In this document: positions 1 through 11,117 of the stretch, piece by piece
How the letters are laid out: each line of letters begins with the position of its first letter
Numbering within the stretch: the stretch's first letter is position 1
Source: Magnolia sinica
Lineage: Eukaryota; Streptophyta; Magnoliopsida; Magnoliales; Magnoliaceae
Assembly (NCBI RefSeq): GCF_029962835.1
Contig: NC_080588.1
Coordinates: 61,342,001 to 61,406,000 of the forward strand
Direction: 5' to 3'
Length of the DNA: 64,000 nucleotides
The notes under the pieces: model-generated
What the model saw: the letters and a program-made list of their open reading frames with translations, nothing else
The model's database searches: none
What the model was told of the DNA's origin: nothing
Program-made: the position numbers and the translations under genes

Positions 1-3000
1 TGCATCTATAGCTTTAGAGACCACTAAGGACTTGTCATGGCAATCCACCCTCCAAAGAACTTGGGAAAAGATAATCCATGGAAAAGGTTTTTTGTTTTTC
101 TTTTTTCCATCATTTGCAAGTTCTGCTCAATTTTCACTTTGGCTTCTACTAGGCTTTGGAAATTTTCAAATGGAACTTGTAAGTATTCAGAATGAGTTCG
201 AGTTCTTCTTCTTCTTCTTCTTCTTCTTTTTTTCTCCCAGTTTTGGTTGCTTGAAAACAAACAGGAACCATGAATATGAGATTGTTCATAGTACCGCTGT
301 CCAATAAAACATGAGTGATTATCAGATAGCTGTTATCTAACTGGTTCAACTTTCAGGTGCTATATCTGAAGAGAGCTCCAATTTTGATAATCCAGAGACA
401 TTGCCATCTTCTGGGTTTCTTTATGGAGATCCTTATCACAAGTGTAATCCCGTGAACAAACAGTTCACCTGCAGTGCAGTTATCCCTTCCTTGCCATCAA
501 CAATAAAATTGTTAAGGGACTGTGTTAAGGAAAACCCTTCTATCAGACTTCAGGTAAAACCATTCTCTTGAACTGTATTCTCATCATCATCATTATCATA
601 GCCTTGTCCCTGCTATTTGGTGTCGACCTTGTGAATCTTGTTTTGCCAATGAATCCTATCTAAGGCCATATCTCGGTAAGTGAATGAGCTAATCCACTTG
701 TTAACAGTGTGTTTGGTTACAATCTGTGAATTGAATTGCAACAGTTAGTTCAATAAAGTGTTAGTGTCAAAATTGTAGCTAGCTTCCTTGACATCCATAT
801 AAAGGGACCAGGCCTTATCACAGTTACATCACTTCCATGTTAGAATTGGAAGACACGCTACGGCAATTTCAGGGTTACTTCCTCATTATGAATGCTCGAA
901 AAATGTCATCAAAATTCAGTCATTTCCTCTCAGTCGAACTATAGGTTCCCTATTCAATTCTGCTTTGTTTCCAGATACACTAACATGGTAACAATGTTTG
1001 GCCTACCCACTTTTTGGTTTGAGCCATGTTCTGATCTTCTTATCTGTAGCTTTACCACCAGAAAATTTTATAAAGCCGAGTCTTTCTTAACTTTGAAAAC
1101 TGATCATGGTGGTACACAACTTTCTCAAAGAACTAAATAGGGATGATATGGCACAATTCTTGGAAGGTTGAGTCATTATAATGCTAGAACGAAGGTCGTC
1201 AAGAAGTAGATCGTTTGGACGTCAGGGCAGCAGTAACATAGGTCATTTTGGATCAAGTGGCATCGGTGCGCAAGGTTGGAATAGTTCCAGAGCTAGGATA
1301 CGAGCATCATCAAGTTGGGTGTGGTGAAGAAGGGGAAACCTGGCTGCAGGGAGACAGACAAAGGAAAAGGGGGTTGTCAAATTGGAGTCTATGACAGCCA
1401 ATCACGGGAATGAAGGTGAGTGGACATATGTAGAAAGGAAAAAGGGGGAAAAGGACTCCACTGCACGTGTAGAAGTAGAGCCTTTTCTGAGTAGCCCTGA
1501 CGCTCTTCGTTTCAAGGTACCTAGCAAGATGGCTCCCTATCAACTTTTCGAGGGTTTTTGGGAGAGTAGGCGAGGTTTTGGAGGTGGTCATACCTAGATG
1601 CCGCGACATAGGGGCTCTTAGAGGGTTTGCATTTTTTAGAATGAGGATAGAGGAGCTGGAAGAAGAAGTAAAGGTTCTCAATGGTGAGAGTTTTACAGGG
1701 AGAAGGATGGTTGTGCAAAAAGCTAGGTATGGCCCTGAGATAGCAAACATGGAGGATAGAGCTAAGCTAGCAAGGAAGGGAGGTAACGAGAAAGCCAGAG
1801 TAGAGCATGGGGCCTTGGGAGACGACAAAGGTTGTGACTGGGGGAAGGAAGGAGTCGATTTGGCCATCAAGGGACCTACGAAGGGGGCAGTAGGGAGGGA
1901 GATGCTTCGATCCTTCAAGGAGGCTCTATCGGGGAAGGAATCTTTCCTCCAGGTGGAGAAGGGGATGGAAGGTGGCAAGGCAGTCGTCGCTCCCATCACT
2001 GAGGAAAGCAAGGTTTGGAGGAAGCATTCGGCAACAGAACCAGAAGTGTGTAGATCTGGCAATGGTGGAGGGTGTTCGCTTGTCCTTTCAGTGGTTGATG
2101 GTTGTCGAAACCAGGGAAGGGGCTCTTCCTTCTTGGTTAAGGGTCTGGCTAAGAGCATGTTGTAGATTGGAGGACTGTGACTATAGGCTCAAACCCATCT
2201 TAGCCTGTGAGGTTTAGATCTCAATGCAGTCGGGAACTAACATTGATTAGATGTTCATGGCCGAGGTGATGTTCAATGACGGCCCCATTGTTTATATTCA
2301 GAAATGGGAGGAAGGTTCCTTCCTCGGGGGTGAAAAAACCTAGTTTCTGTTTTGGGGTAAGGAAGTGTTTATGGCCTTGGGGGAGTGTATCAGAAAAGTT
2401 TTAGTTATCGACAAAGCGTCGGAAGTTGGCAGGGACATAAGTGTTGCCCGTTTGTGCATTAGCATACGTAAAGCCACATCAGTGTCGGATTCGATTCCTC
2501 TCTCAGTGGGAGAGATTCTCCTCTCAGTTAGGGTGGAAGATGAGGTAGAATGGGGAGTCCTGGGTAGACGGGGCGAAGCCTAGAAGCATCGGGAAGTGGC
2601 AATGCAATAACGGCTAACCGACTTGCATTTCGAGAAGACGGAACTTTAGTCCCGAATTTATCCACCTGCTCAGTGTTCGCGTCTGGAGTTGACACATGAG
2701 GTAGGTGGCCACGTGGCTTCCTCTCCTCCATCTTAGTTGGGTATCCTGCCGGAGCTCCGAGAAGGGTCGGTGCTTCATCTCCCCCTTGTGTGGATGTGGG
2801 AGAAGCCTTGCACGAGTTTTTGGCCTCACGTGTTGGCCTTTTGTTCGAGCCTTCGATGGAACTTCAGACGTGCTCTTGTCTTGCCCAAGTCTGGGATTCC
2901 TCTCGTAGTTTTGGCCCAATTTCTTGCTTCGGAGCCAAGTCGGGTGCTAGAGCAGACTTGAGCCGATTTTAGATAGGCTCCCTTAGCGACAAGCGGTGGG

Positions 3001-6000
3001 GTCTCCTTCGCGTTTGAGGCGATTTCGACATGTGGATGCAAAGACAGTTTCTTCATCCATGCGTCGCCTCTCATCGGTCGAGGCTATCGTTTCATCCCCG
3101 TTGACCACTCGTGTGCTCGTGCTGACGCAACCCACTTTATTCACACGTGGTCCTCTCCTCGCACATGTTTTGGGCCCCGATCTAGGCTATTAGCCCCCAT
3201 TTCTAAATCTCTATGCTCTTATTTTAGAGGGGGCCTGAGGGCTATTCTTTTCTGACGAGATTCAATAGCTCCTTCTTTAGTTGTTGGTGATTGCAGTAGT
3301 GGAGGAGGATCCTCTTATTCTCCTTCCGGATTCCTTAGAGTCCAAATCCTCTTATTCTCCTTCTGGATTCATCTCCAGTCGATGTGGAAGATTCTCTTGC
3401 TTCAAGATTCCAAAGCGATACCAGTTTGTTAGTGCTTTCTCTTGCGGTAGGGGGAGAGGTGGTGGAGAGGGTTGAGATGGATGAGATGTTAGTCACTCCA
3501 CTTGAAGCGACGACAGGGTGAATAGAGAGCATCTTGTATGAAGAATCAACAACAACTCATTAAGTTGTGGCTCCAGAAGGCTTCTCGAAGGAAAACCCCA
3601 TGTGGGCAGAGGATTTGGATTGGACCAAGGACATCATTAACCGAGTAGGGAGAAAGTTGGGTATGTCTTTTCAAGGGATGATGATGCGGTAGCCTTATTC
3701 CAATACATAGAGCGGAGGGGCAATGCTATTCTGAACCAGGCTTCAAGACGAACTCCTAGAGGGCAGTGGGAGCTTCTGAGACTTGAAAGCTCTGTTAATT
3801 ACGACACGAGTAGCAAACCAGCAGGGATGATCAGGGGGAGAAGGGCAAGGTCGGTGTCTTAATGAAGATTCTCAACTGGAATGTGAAGGGTTTGGGGGAT
3901 CGAGGGAAAAGGTTTTAACTAAGAGCCATGTGTAAGAAATTGAAGGCTCAAATAATCAGTCTTTTAGAAACTAAGATCTCTTCCTTCAGTAGTACAGACC
4001 TGGAGTCGGTTTGGGACAAAATTCAAAAGATTATTTTTCTTTGGATGCGGTTGGTTCTTTAAGGTGTATCGTGGTGGTTTGGAACTCCAGTTTTTTGAGG
4101 AAGGAGGATAGCCGGTGTGATGATACTCGGTCTCGATGGTTTTAGTTGAAATTTCTTCCGACTTTAAATGGCTTTTTCCTATTGTGTATGGCCCCTGCAG
4201 AGCAAATACAAGAAATGCTTTCCGGGACGAGTTGAAATCTTTTCCTGTAAGGTGGTCAGGCCCTTGGTGCATGGTGGGGGACTTTAATGTTCGATTCAAT
4301 TTTGAGAAGACCCACGACACGCGCATCTCTAAAAGCATGCATGAATTCTCTTCATGGATTCAACATTTTGAGCTAGTTGATATCCCCATGTTAGGGGCTA
4401 AATTCACCTAGTCGAATGCCTATAATTCCCTAATGATGTCTCGCCTCGATAGGTTTTTAGCGTCTGTAGATTGGATCTCAAAATTCCCAATGGTCCAGAT
4501 TCAGGGTCTTCTAAGGACCACGTGAGATCACAGACCTATAGTGTTGCATGCTTTAATTGAGAGCTAGGGTCCAAAACCCTTTCGGTTTGAATTGATGTGG
4601 CTGGAGGCTGAGGGGTTCAAGGATCTAGTCTTGGGGTGGTGGAGTTCCTTCAATGTGGACGGCGCAACGGGTTTCAAGTTGCACAAGAAGTTGAAGCTTT
4701 TCAAAGGGAAACTAAAGGAGTGGAATAGGGAGGTTTTTGGGGCTAGATAAGACATTGCTACTAGTATTCTTGAACAAATCCACTCGATAGATATCAACGA
4801 GGAAGGGGGAGAGGCTTCTTTAAAGGACATTGTTAGTCGTGGGAAGTTGGAAGCGGAGTACTCTTTAAGTTCCTTAAAGAGGAGGAAAATGAAGTGGAGG
4901 CAGCTGTCACAGGCTTTGTGGCTGAAAGAAGGTAACAAAAAAATAAGAGATTTTTTCACATTGTTGCCTCAACAATAGCAAGTTGCAATCAAATTTCATG
5001 GCTAGTGGTTGAAGGCAATACGTTAAAGAAGAAGGACGATATTTACGAGGCAATTGTTGTCTTATCGCCAGCTTTTTCTTTGGATCATTGGTCTTGGCTG
5101 AGGCTAGATCATCTTCATTTTGAGAGAATTTCTAAGGAAGATACGAGTTTCTTAGAAAAGCTTATATTAGAAAATGAGGTCAAGGAAGGTGTCGAGAGTT
5201 TGGGGAGGGACAAGTCCCCCAGTCCTGACGGGTGTCCTGTTGCCTTTTTCCAGGTCTTTTGGGATAGTTAAAAGGGATTTGTTAGATTTCCTAGAGTTTT
5301 TTACGGATGGTCGTTTTCCGGTGGAGTTAGGTGTATCTTTTATCGCGCTTATTACTAAGGTGGAGGGTGCAAAAGAGCTCAAGGACTTCCACCCGATTAG
5401 CCTCATAGGAAGTTCATATAAAATTCTTGCCAAAATCCTAGCGACGAGATTTAAGAAGGTGGTGGGAAGTGTAATCTCTCCCAACCAAGGGGCCTTTGTA
5501 GAAGGTAGGCAGATTTTGGACATGGCCCTAATCGCTCATGAGTGTATCAATTCTTGGTTCAAAAAAACAAAAGGAAGAAAAAAAAAAAAGGCAAGGGTGA
5601 TGTGTAAGTTGGATGTGGAGAAGGCTTACAATCACGTTGAGTGGGATTTCTTGGATTACATGTTGGGTAGGTTGGTTTGTGGAGCCAAATGGAGAAATTG
5701 GATTCGTACTTGCATGGGATCTCCTTCCTTCTCGGTTCTTGTCAACGGACCTTCTAAAGGCTTTTTCAAAGCTTCTAGGGGTCTCAGGCAAGGAGATCCC
5801 TTGTCCCCTTACCTCTTCCTAGTTATTGCAGAGGCTCTCAGTTGCATGCTAGCCAAAGGTCAAGAAGTCGATCTATTGAGTGGTTTTAAGGTGGGGAATA
5901 TGATGGATCCTTTTCTCATATTAAATTTGCAGATGGCATGCTAGTCTTTTGTGAGGCAAACCTAGTTAAGGTTGAAGACGTGAGGAAAGTGGTGATTTGT

Positions 6001-7767
6001 TTTGAAGCGGTTTCCGGTTTGAAGATTAATGTGAGGAAGAGTGAAATATTGGGAATCCACTTGTCGAAGGAGCCTTCTCAATTAGCATTGTCCTTCAGCT
6101 ACAAGGAAGGCTCTTTGCCCATCTCCTATTTGGGCCTTCCGCTATGTATTGGGAGACCGGCGATCCATTTATGGGATGAGAACAAAGTTTCAAAATGGAG
6201 AAGCCGGTTTCTAGCTCTTGGTGGTCACATTACTTCGATTAAGGCAGCTTTTTCAAACATGCTGCTCTAATTTATGTCCATCTTCAGATGTCTGCAAGCC
6301 ATGTTAGCCAGGTTGGAAAAAGTAAAAGAGACTTCCCTTGGAGGGGTTCTGATGAAGGCTTCAAGTTTCATCTTTTGAAGCGGGAGGAGGTATGTAAACC
6401 GGTCACTCAAGGTGGAGTTCTTCTTGATAAATGGCTATGGAGATATGGTACAGAAGGAGGTTGCATGTGGAATGGAATCATCTCAAACAAGTATGGCACT
6501 CTCAATGGGGGGTGGGAAACAAAGAGGTCCTCTCTTTATAGAGCCTCTTATATTTGGAAGTCAATCATGAAGCTTAGAGATATTTTCTGGCAAGGTGTGT
6601 TGTTCTTGGTAGGGGATGGGGCTAGAATTCAGTTTTGGGAGGATTGCTCATGCAGTGATCGTCTGCTATGGTCTGATTTTCGTGCGCTGGCGGGTCTTGC
6701 ACCTTCTTCTGATTTGGTGGCGGCGGATTGTTTCCCTCAAAGTGGCTCGTTGGTTGTTTGGGCCCCTCCCTATAGGAGGAACTTAACTGATGACAAGGTA
6801 GCTGATTTTGCTTATTTGTCTGGCCGTCTTCAGTTCGTCTTCCTACAGGGAGGTCCTGACTCGTTGGTGTGGAAGATGCACAGTTCAGGCCCGTTCTCAG
6901 TAAAGTCCTATAAAATGTTTCAGCCTGAAGTTATGGTACATCAGGAGCAACACACCTTTCATTTTTGGTTTTATTGCATGCCCACCAAAGTAGCTGCCTT
7001 CAAATGGTTAGTGGGGAGAAAGAAGGTTTTGATGATTGATAACTTACAGAAGAGATCTATGATGATCCCTAATATGTGTTGTACGTGCAACTGAGATGCT
7101 GAATCGGTGGATCACCTCTTCATTTTGTGTCCGTTTGCTTAAGAGGTTTGGGACCACTTGGCCATATTCAGAGTGGCTTGGGTGATGCCAAGGTTGGTCT
7201 GGGACCTTCGCTGGGCTTGGCATGGGGGAGGTGGTGGGAAGCTTTTTTGCTCTAAATGGCATCTTACCCTCCCAGCAATTTGGTAGGCTTTATGGGGTGA
7301 AAGGAATCGGCGGTGATTTCAGAATCATTCTACGTCTCTTCAGGCGGTGTTGATCGTGGCTGTTTTGTTGTTGTCCAAGTGGAATGAGATGTAGTGTTTA
7401 CAGCTTTTCGTTTTTTCGCTTTGCGGGCATTGTCTCCTTCCCTTTTTGTTTTCCTGTATAGTTTTTTGCTGTTTCTTAATAAAATTTTCATCCTTCAGAA
7501 AATAAAAAATAAAACATCTTGGCATTCAACTTTCGGTGCAGGCAATACCTAGAAACCACTGGACACCTGAAACTGATCAGGCAATGGTTCCCTTTTGCTT
7601 TGGAGATATCAGTGGCTGATGTTCATGGCAACTGAAAAAATAATATATAATTTTTTAATTATTGTTTAGTTGCAGAATAGAATCTTACGCGTCCCATGGA
7701 ATCACAGGTTCTTGTGACTGGATCCTTGCATCTAGTTGGCGATGTATTGAAGCTTTTGAGAAGGTGA
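1..7767 (+). CDS. FPGS: Folylpolyglutamate synthase, C-terminal three exons (5' part outside window)
   Basis: This enzyme adds glutamates to folates, which retains them in cells and organelles. Three exons read in phase: 1-86 (contains DLSWQSTLQRTWEKIIHG), 357-553 (contains LPSTIKLLRDCVKENPS) and 7708-7767 (VLVTGSLHLVGDVLKLLRR, then TGA at 7765-7767). Introns have GT-AG borders: 87-356 (phase 1, the split codon gives Gly) and 554-7707 (phase 0). The VLVTGSLHLVGDVLKLL tail is the characteristic C-terminus of plant and animal FPGS and carries the identification. The last intron is about 7.15 kb because a LINE sits inside it on the same strand. No frame break is seen in the three exons, so the gene looks functional; the catalytic Mur-ligase core lies upstream of the window. 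Confidence 0.9.
554..1189 (+). other. FPGS last intron, 5' part
   Basis: Intronic DNA between the FPGS donor at 554 and the approximate 5' edge of the LINE. No coding match or repeat structure is visible here. It holds an AT-rich stretch and a GTGTTTGGTT motif like those at the edges of plant MITEs, but no partner end was found. Confidence 0.5.
1390..3860 (+). pseudogene. LINE ORF1 remnant (RRM-type nucleic-acid-binding protein)
   Basis: In plant L1 elements ORF1 is a nucleic-acid-binding chaperone for the element RNA. The piece at about 1390-1740 starts MTANHGNEGEWTYVERKK and contains an RRM-like signature: RGFAFFRM (RNP1-like), then VKVLNGESFTGRRMVVQKA. A later piece (about 2365-2583) with KVLVIDKASEVGRDISVA resembles the DUF4283-like part of plant LINE ORF1. 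Around 3540-3700 the frame reads WAEDLDWTKDIINRVG, like the end of such proteins. Several frame changes and stops break it. No CCHC knuckle was recognised. A 282-residue open frame on the opposite strand (1310-2158) is a shadow. Confidence 0.65.
3861..7394 (+). pseudogene. LINE ORF2 remnant (endonuclease, reverse transcriptase, zf-RVT)
   Basis: The frame starts MKILNWNVKGLGDRGKR at 3861, the usual start of a plant L1 endonuclease, and meets a stop shortly after. The endonuclease GDFN motif is at about 4270 (WCMVGDFNVRF). RT landmarks follow: DGCPVAFFQVFW near 5230, FHPISLIGSSYKILAKI near 5390, GLRQGDPLSPYLF near 5790. At about 5925 the catalytic FADD motif reads FADG, so the second metal-binding Asp is lost. 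The tail has FHFWFYCMPTKVAAFKWL and then C-rich residues typical of zf-RVT (about 6950-7150). The frame ends at TAG 7392-7394. Many frameshifts and stops separate these blocks. Confidence 0.85.
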
Positions 7768-9002
7768 TGCATTTACAATTCAGGTTTTCTTACCCATCCA
7801 ATCTCATGGGTTTGAAGTTTACTGAGGATTCCCAAAACAAAATCATTTTCATTGCATTTACTGAGTTATTGCCACATTGTTTTTGGTGCCAATGTTCCAT
7901 TTATTGTCTGCCTGAATTAATAATGGCATCTTGTTGTGAGTCATAGATATATAGGGGTCTGAATTTGCTTTCCATTCTAATAATCTCGAACTTTGTATAA
8001 TGTTTTACTACTTATTTCGCGAATGGTTTAAAACAGTATGATTGATTCTGCTCCTAACCTTCACTAATCCAAAAATGAATGTGCCCATCTTGGATCTGTC
8101 AGAGAACTGAAACACCAAACTCTGATAACTGGGATATTTAGATAGTGGTAAGGATCCTCCTCCTCTGAGGCCTGGATTCTCCTCTACTTGGTTTTGAGTA
8201 ATGGATTTTCTATTATCTGAATTTAGAGTGAACAGTACTCACTCATTACAAACTGAACTTTTAGATGTTAGATGTTGTTAAGGAAACGTCAAGGGAAATT
8301 TTCCAATATCCTCCCTCCCCATGAGCTCATTTCCATTCCAAGAAGCCCCTCTACATCGATCTGTCACGTAACAGCCCCCATGGACCATCCACATTGAAGG
8401 TGGGCCCCACATTATGGAAGGTTCACATCCATCCACATTAAAGGTGGGCTCCACACGATGGACGGTTTGCATCAAAGATGGGTTGCATACTATAGGTGGT
8501 CCGCATCAAAGATGGGCCAACATGGACGACCCACATTGATGGTGGGCCCCACATGATTTATGGTATTTGCTTAGTGGGCTAGGACGAACCGCGCTTCCTA
8601 GCTTGCAGATAGGGTTGGGTTTGAGCCTGGCTAGGGTCCTTAAGTGAACCGGTCTGAATTGGACATGCTTGGGCCAATGCCATTTGCAACCCTACTACGG
8701 ATGATCGGTTTCATGTAGAGGAATCTTTGATACTCGATATACAGGCACCGAAAAAATTACCTGGTGTTACAAGTAATTCTATTGAACTGGCCAATTTATG
8801 GCTCCCAGTTTAGATGTATCATAAACAAGGATTAAAAATCGGTTTCAGCAGGTTTTGTCGTTCACAGCCGATACAGGGTCTTAGTGCCCTGTGTCACCTT
8901 GTATCGAGCAGCTTCAGGTCAATATAGTTTTGTAGTTGACGAAGCAGGCATGTATCGGGTCATACATTGTGTTTTCAGATGACATCTTAAACGGCGCAGC
9001 TT
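7768..9002. other. Intergenic DNA with a short GGTGGGCCCCAC minisatellite (about 8370-8560)
   Basis: Downstream flank of FPGS. From about 8370 to 8560 a degenerate unit of roughly 35-45 bp recurs four to five times, with a core like CCACATTGAAGGTGGGCCCC, a motif shared with the fold-back elements of the window. No gene is seen. The stretch 8585-8690 (GGCTAGGACG, GGTTGGGTTTGAGCC) looks like a decayed small repeat. Confidence 0.5.
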
Positions 9003-9480
9003 CAGTGGATCTGGATCCCTGACTATGGGGCCCACTGTGATTCGTGCTGTCCATCCATTTTGAAAACTTATTTTAGGGCATGATTCCAAAAATGAAGCAG
9101 ATCCAAATCTCAAGGGATTTAAAATACAGGAAACAGTGGTAATCGACCATTAAAAACTCGTTGTGGGCCACAAAAGTTTTAGATCAAACTGATACTTGCG
9201 TGGTCTCTTCATCTAGGTCTTTGTGATCTTATCACGAGGTTGGATGGCAAATAAACATTCCGGTGGCCCCCATGAAGTTTTCAAACGCGTCCATTCAATC
9301 AAGACTTTTTCCTGTGGCATGGTCCACCTAAGATTTGGATATACTTCATTTTTGGGATCATGCCCTAAAATGAGCTGTGAAAATGGATGCACAGTGTGGA
9401 TGTAAGGCAAATACATCACAGTGGGCCCCACAGTTAGAGATCTACCAACCTGGGTGGATTTGGGGATCCACCCAAACCAC
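9003..9480. mobile_element. Fold-back element of the GGGCCCAC family
   Basis: The left end reads GGGGCCCACTGTGATTCG and the right end ATCACAGTGGGCCCCACAG, so the ends are inverted repeats. The interior has the family's paired halves: CATTTTAGGGCATGAT-like and CATGCCCTAAAATGAGC-like blocks face each other. No coding capacity. The superfamily is not certain; long imperfect terminal inverted repeats suggest a Mutator- or hAT-derived fold-back MITE. Confidence 0.6.
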
Positions 9481-9582
9481 ACCCATCTTAAACCACGATC
9501 ATAAGCCATATGTTACACCTATTTGATTATATAATTCTCTATTGGTTGGGCCATGTTTGGATCGTTGTGGTGAAGAAATATA

Positions 9583-9950
9583 AGGGCCCGTTGCGATACC
9601 ACCAAATAAGTTACTTTTTCTAATTACAGCAGTAGATAAGTAACTTATTTAAGACGAGTTTGGTTTATGATTAGTTATGGTAACTTTTTTACTTAAAAGT
9701 ATTTAATCACTTCAATTATTATTTTTTAAAAAAACTTTTCTACTTTAGTATTTAATCACTTCAATTAATCTTTTTAACTTTTCTACTTTTCATCAGTTGC
9801 TAAAGAGAGGCAATGGGGAAGGCCAAAGAGAAGAAGCTGATAAGTATGTTGTTTACAAGCATACATATTTTCTTAACAAGTAGAAAATAAAGATAAAATA
9901 AGTAACTTATCTTAAGCAACTTACCATGCAAACGCTTGCTAAAGTATCCC
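9583..9950. mobile_element. Possible AT-rich MITE
   Basis: AT-rich block starting GGGCCCGTTGCGATACC, with inverted internal motifs (GATAAGTAACTTATTTAAG on the left, ATAAGTAACTTATCTTAAG on the right) and ending near CCATGCAAACGCTTGC. The ends resemble plant hAT-type MITEs, but a clean target duplication was not seen. Confidence 0.35.
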
Positions 9951-11117
9951 CGAGTCAAGGTTAGGGTTTTTCTGACCAATCTAGTGTTTTTTTTTTGGGA
10001 TTGGGGCTTATAGTGAATTCCACATTTGGGTGGTTTGGTTTGAGTTAATGTACGCCAAATGTGTAATTTTTGAGTGCCTGTGAATCGTGGTTCGCTGCCA
10101 GAGTATAAAATGATTCTCCCTCAGAAGTCGACTATGGAGGGAGACCACCTGGAGATCAAAAGCATCATCACTTGTTCCGGTCCACACCAAAAGCCTTTGC
10201 AATAGGGATTCGTTGACCTTACTGGGAAAATTTAGATAAGAAAAGTTTTGATACTCTGCAAAGTGTGATTGATGATCTACGGGCACTTCTGAATACTTGG
10301 AAATTGCACACGTGGCATACAAGTAATTCAAACTGAACTACCCAGATTATAAGCCCTAGTTAAGATAGATTATAAGCCCTAGTTAAGATGATGTATCATG
10401 AACCAAAATGTATGCTTATTTGATTACCTATTAGATTGGTGGACATTTATTGGACGGTTAAAAATGAAAATTATCCAATCTTTCCTCCTATGCTCCTATT
10501 TCAACAGAGAAATTTCTAAGAATTATACTCACTACGTGAGGCATGGATTATCAGTCTCTTTGAGATGAATAGCACCCTTTCCAGATTAATCTCTTATTAC
10601 AGCAGGTATTGTCACTTTTGTCTATTGGAGACAATAATAGGACAGATCATACTATAATTGCATACTTAGGAATGAATCATAATGTTGAAATTCAATCAAA
10701 CACGAGGCCAAATGTGTCAACAAACAGTCTATATTCTGTCAACATGCATGATTAGGATAGGTGTGCCAAAGTCATATTTGGCTTGAATTGATTGAACGCT
10801 TGTGATTCTAGGGGCCAAATTAGTCGTAGGACTGGACCTGTAAAAGTTGACTTAATTATCCAACCACCAATGTTGCAGCAATCAACAACTACAATTGCAT
10901 GGAGTTTCAACACCAGATCAAGGGTTCGAGTACCCACGGTGGTGAAATCCCACTGTGTGCGTGTGTGGGGTGTGTGTGCGTGTGGCGTGAGTGTGTGGGG
11001 GTGTGTGTGTCTGCGTGTGTAAAAAAAAAAAAAAAAACTGCCTTTGACTTGTCAATCTATGATTGAAGGTGTGCAAGCAAATTTGCATACATTAAAGCTT
11101 ATATAAGACCGTCATTG
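9951..11117. other. Intergenic DNA without recognised genes
   Basis: No coding similarity seen. A direct 20-bp repeat (TTATAAGCCCTAGTTAAGAT) occurs twice in a row at about 10348-10388. A (TG)n-rich run followed by poly-A lies at about 10960-11037, preceded by GGTTCGAGTACCC, which resembles a pol III B box; it may be the tail of a decayed SINE. Confidence 0.4.

Larger units (their letters stand above)
1190..7513 (+). mobile_element. Degraded plant L1-type LINE inside the last intron of FPGS
   Basis: Order on the + strand: ORF1 with an RRM-like segment, then ORF2 with endonuclease, reverse transcriptase and a C-terminal zinc-finger segment, ending in an A-rich tail (about 7490-7513, TAATAAAA followed by AAAATAAAAAATAAAA). 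This is the plan of plant L1 elements. The reading frames carry several stops and shifts and the RT active-site motif is altered, so it is a dead copy. The 5' edge is estimated from the start of GC-richer, element-like sequence; target-site duplications were searched for by eye and not found. It lies in the same orientation as the host gene and makes up most of the intron. Confidence 0.85.

Noticed and set aside
1310-2158. 282-codon open frame on the minus strand
   Set aside because: It is antisense to LINE ORF1, has Ser/Pro/Leu-rich shadow composition and no domain; the plus strand explains the region.
7529-7660. Extra FPGS exon before the last one
   Set aside because: An AG followed by a short open frame exists, but the true last exon joins in phase directly to the exon at 357-553 and completes the conserved tail.
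10918-11037. Possible SINE or tRNA gene (GGTTCGAGTACCC B-box-like, then TG-rich and poly-A tail)
   Set aside because: No A box at the right spacing and no cloverleaf; too weak to list as an element.
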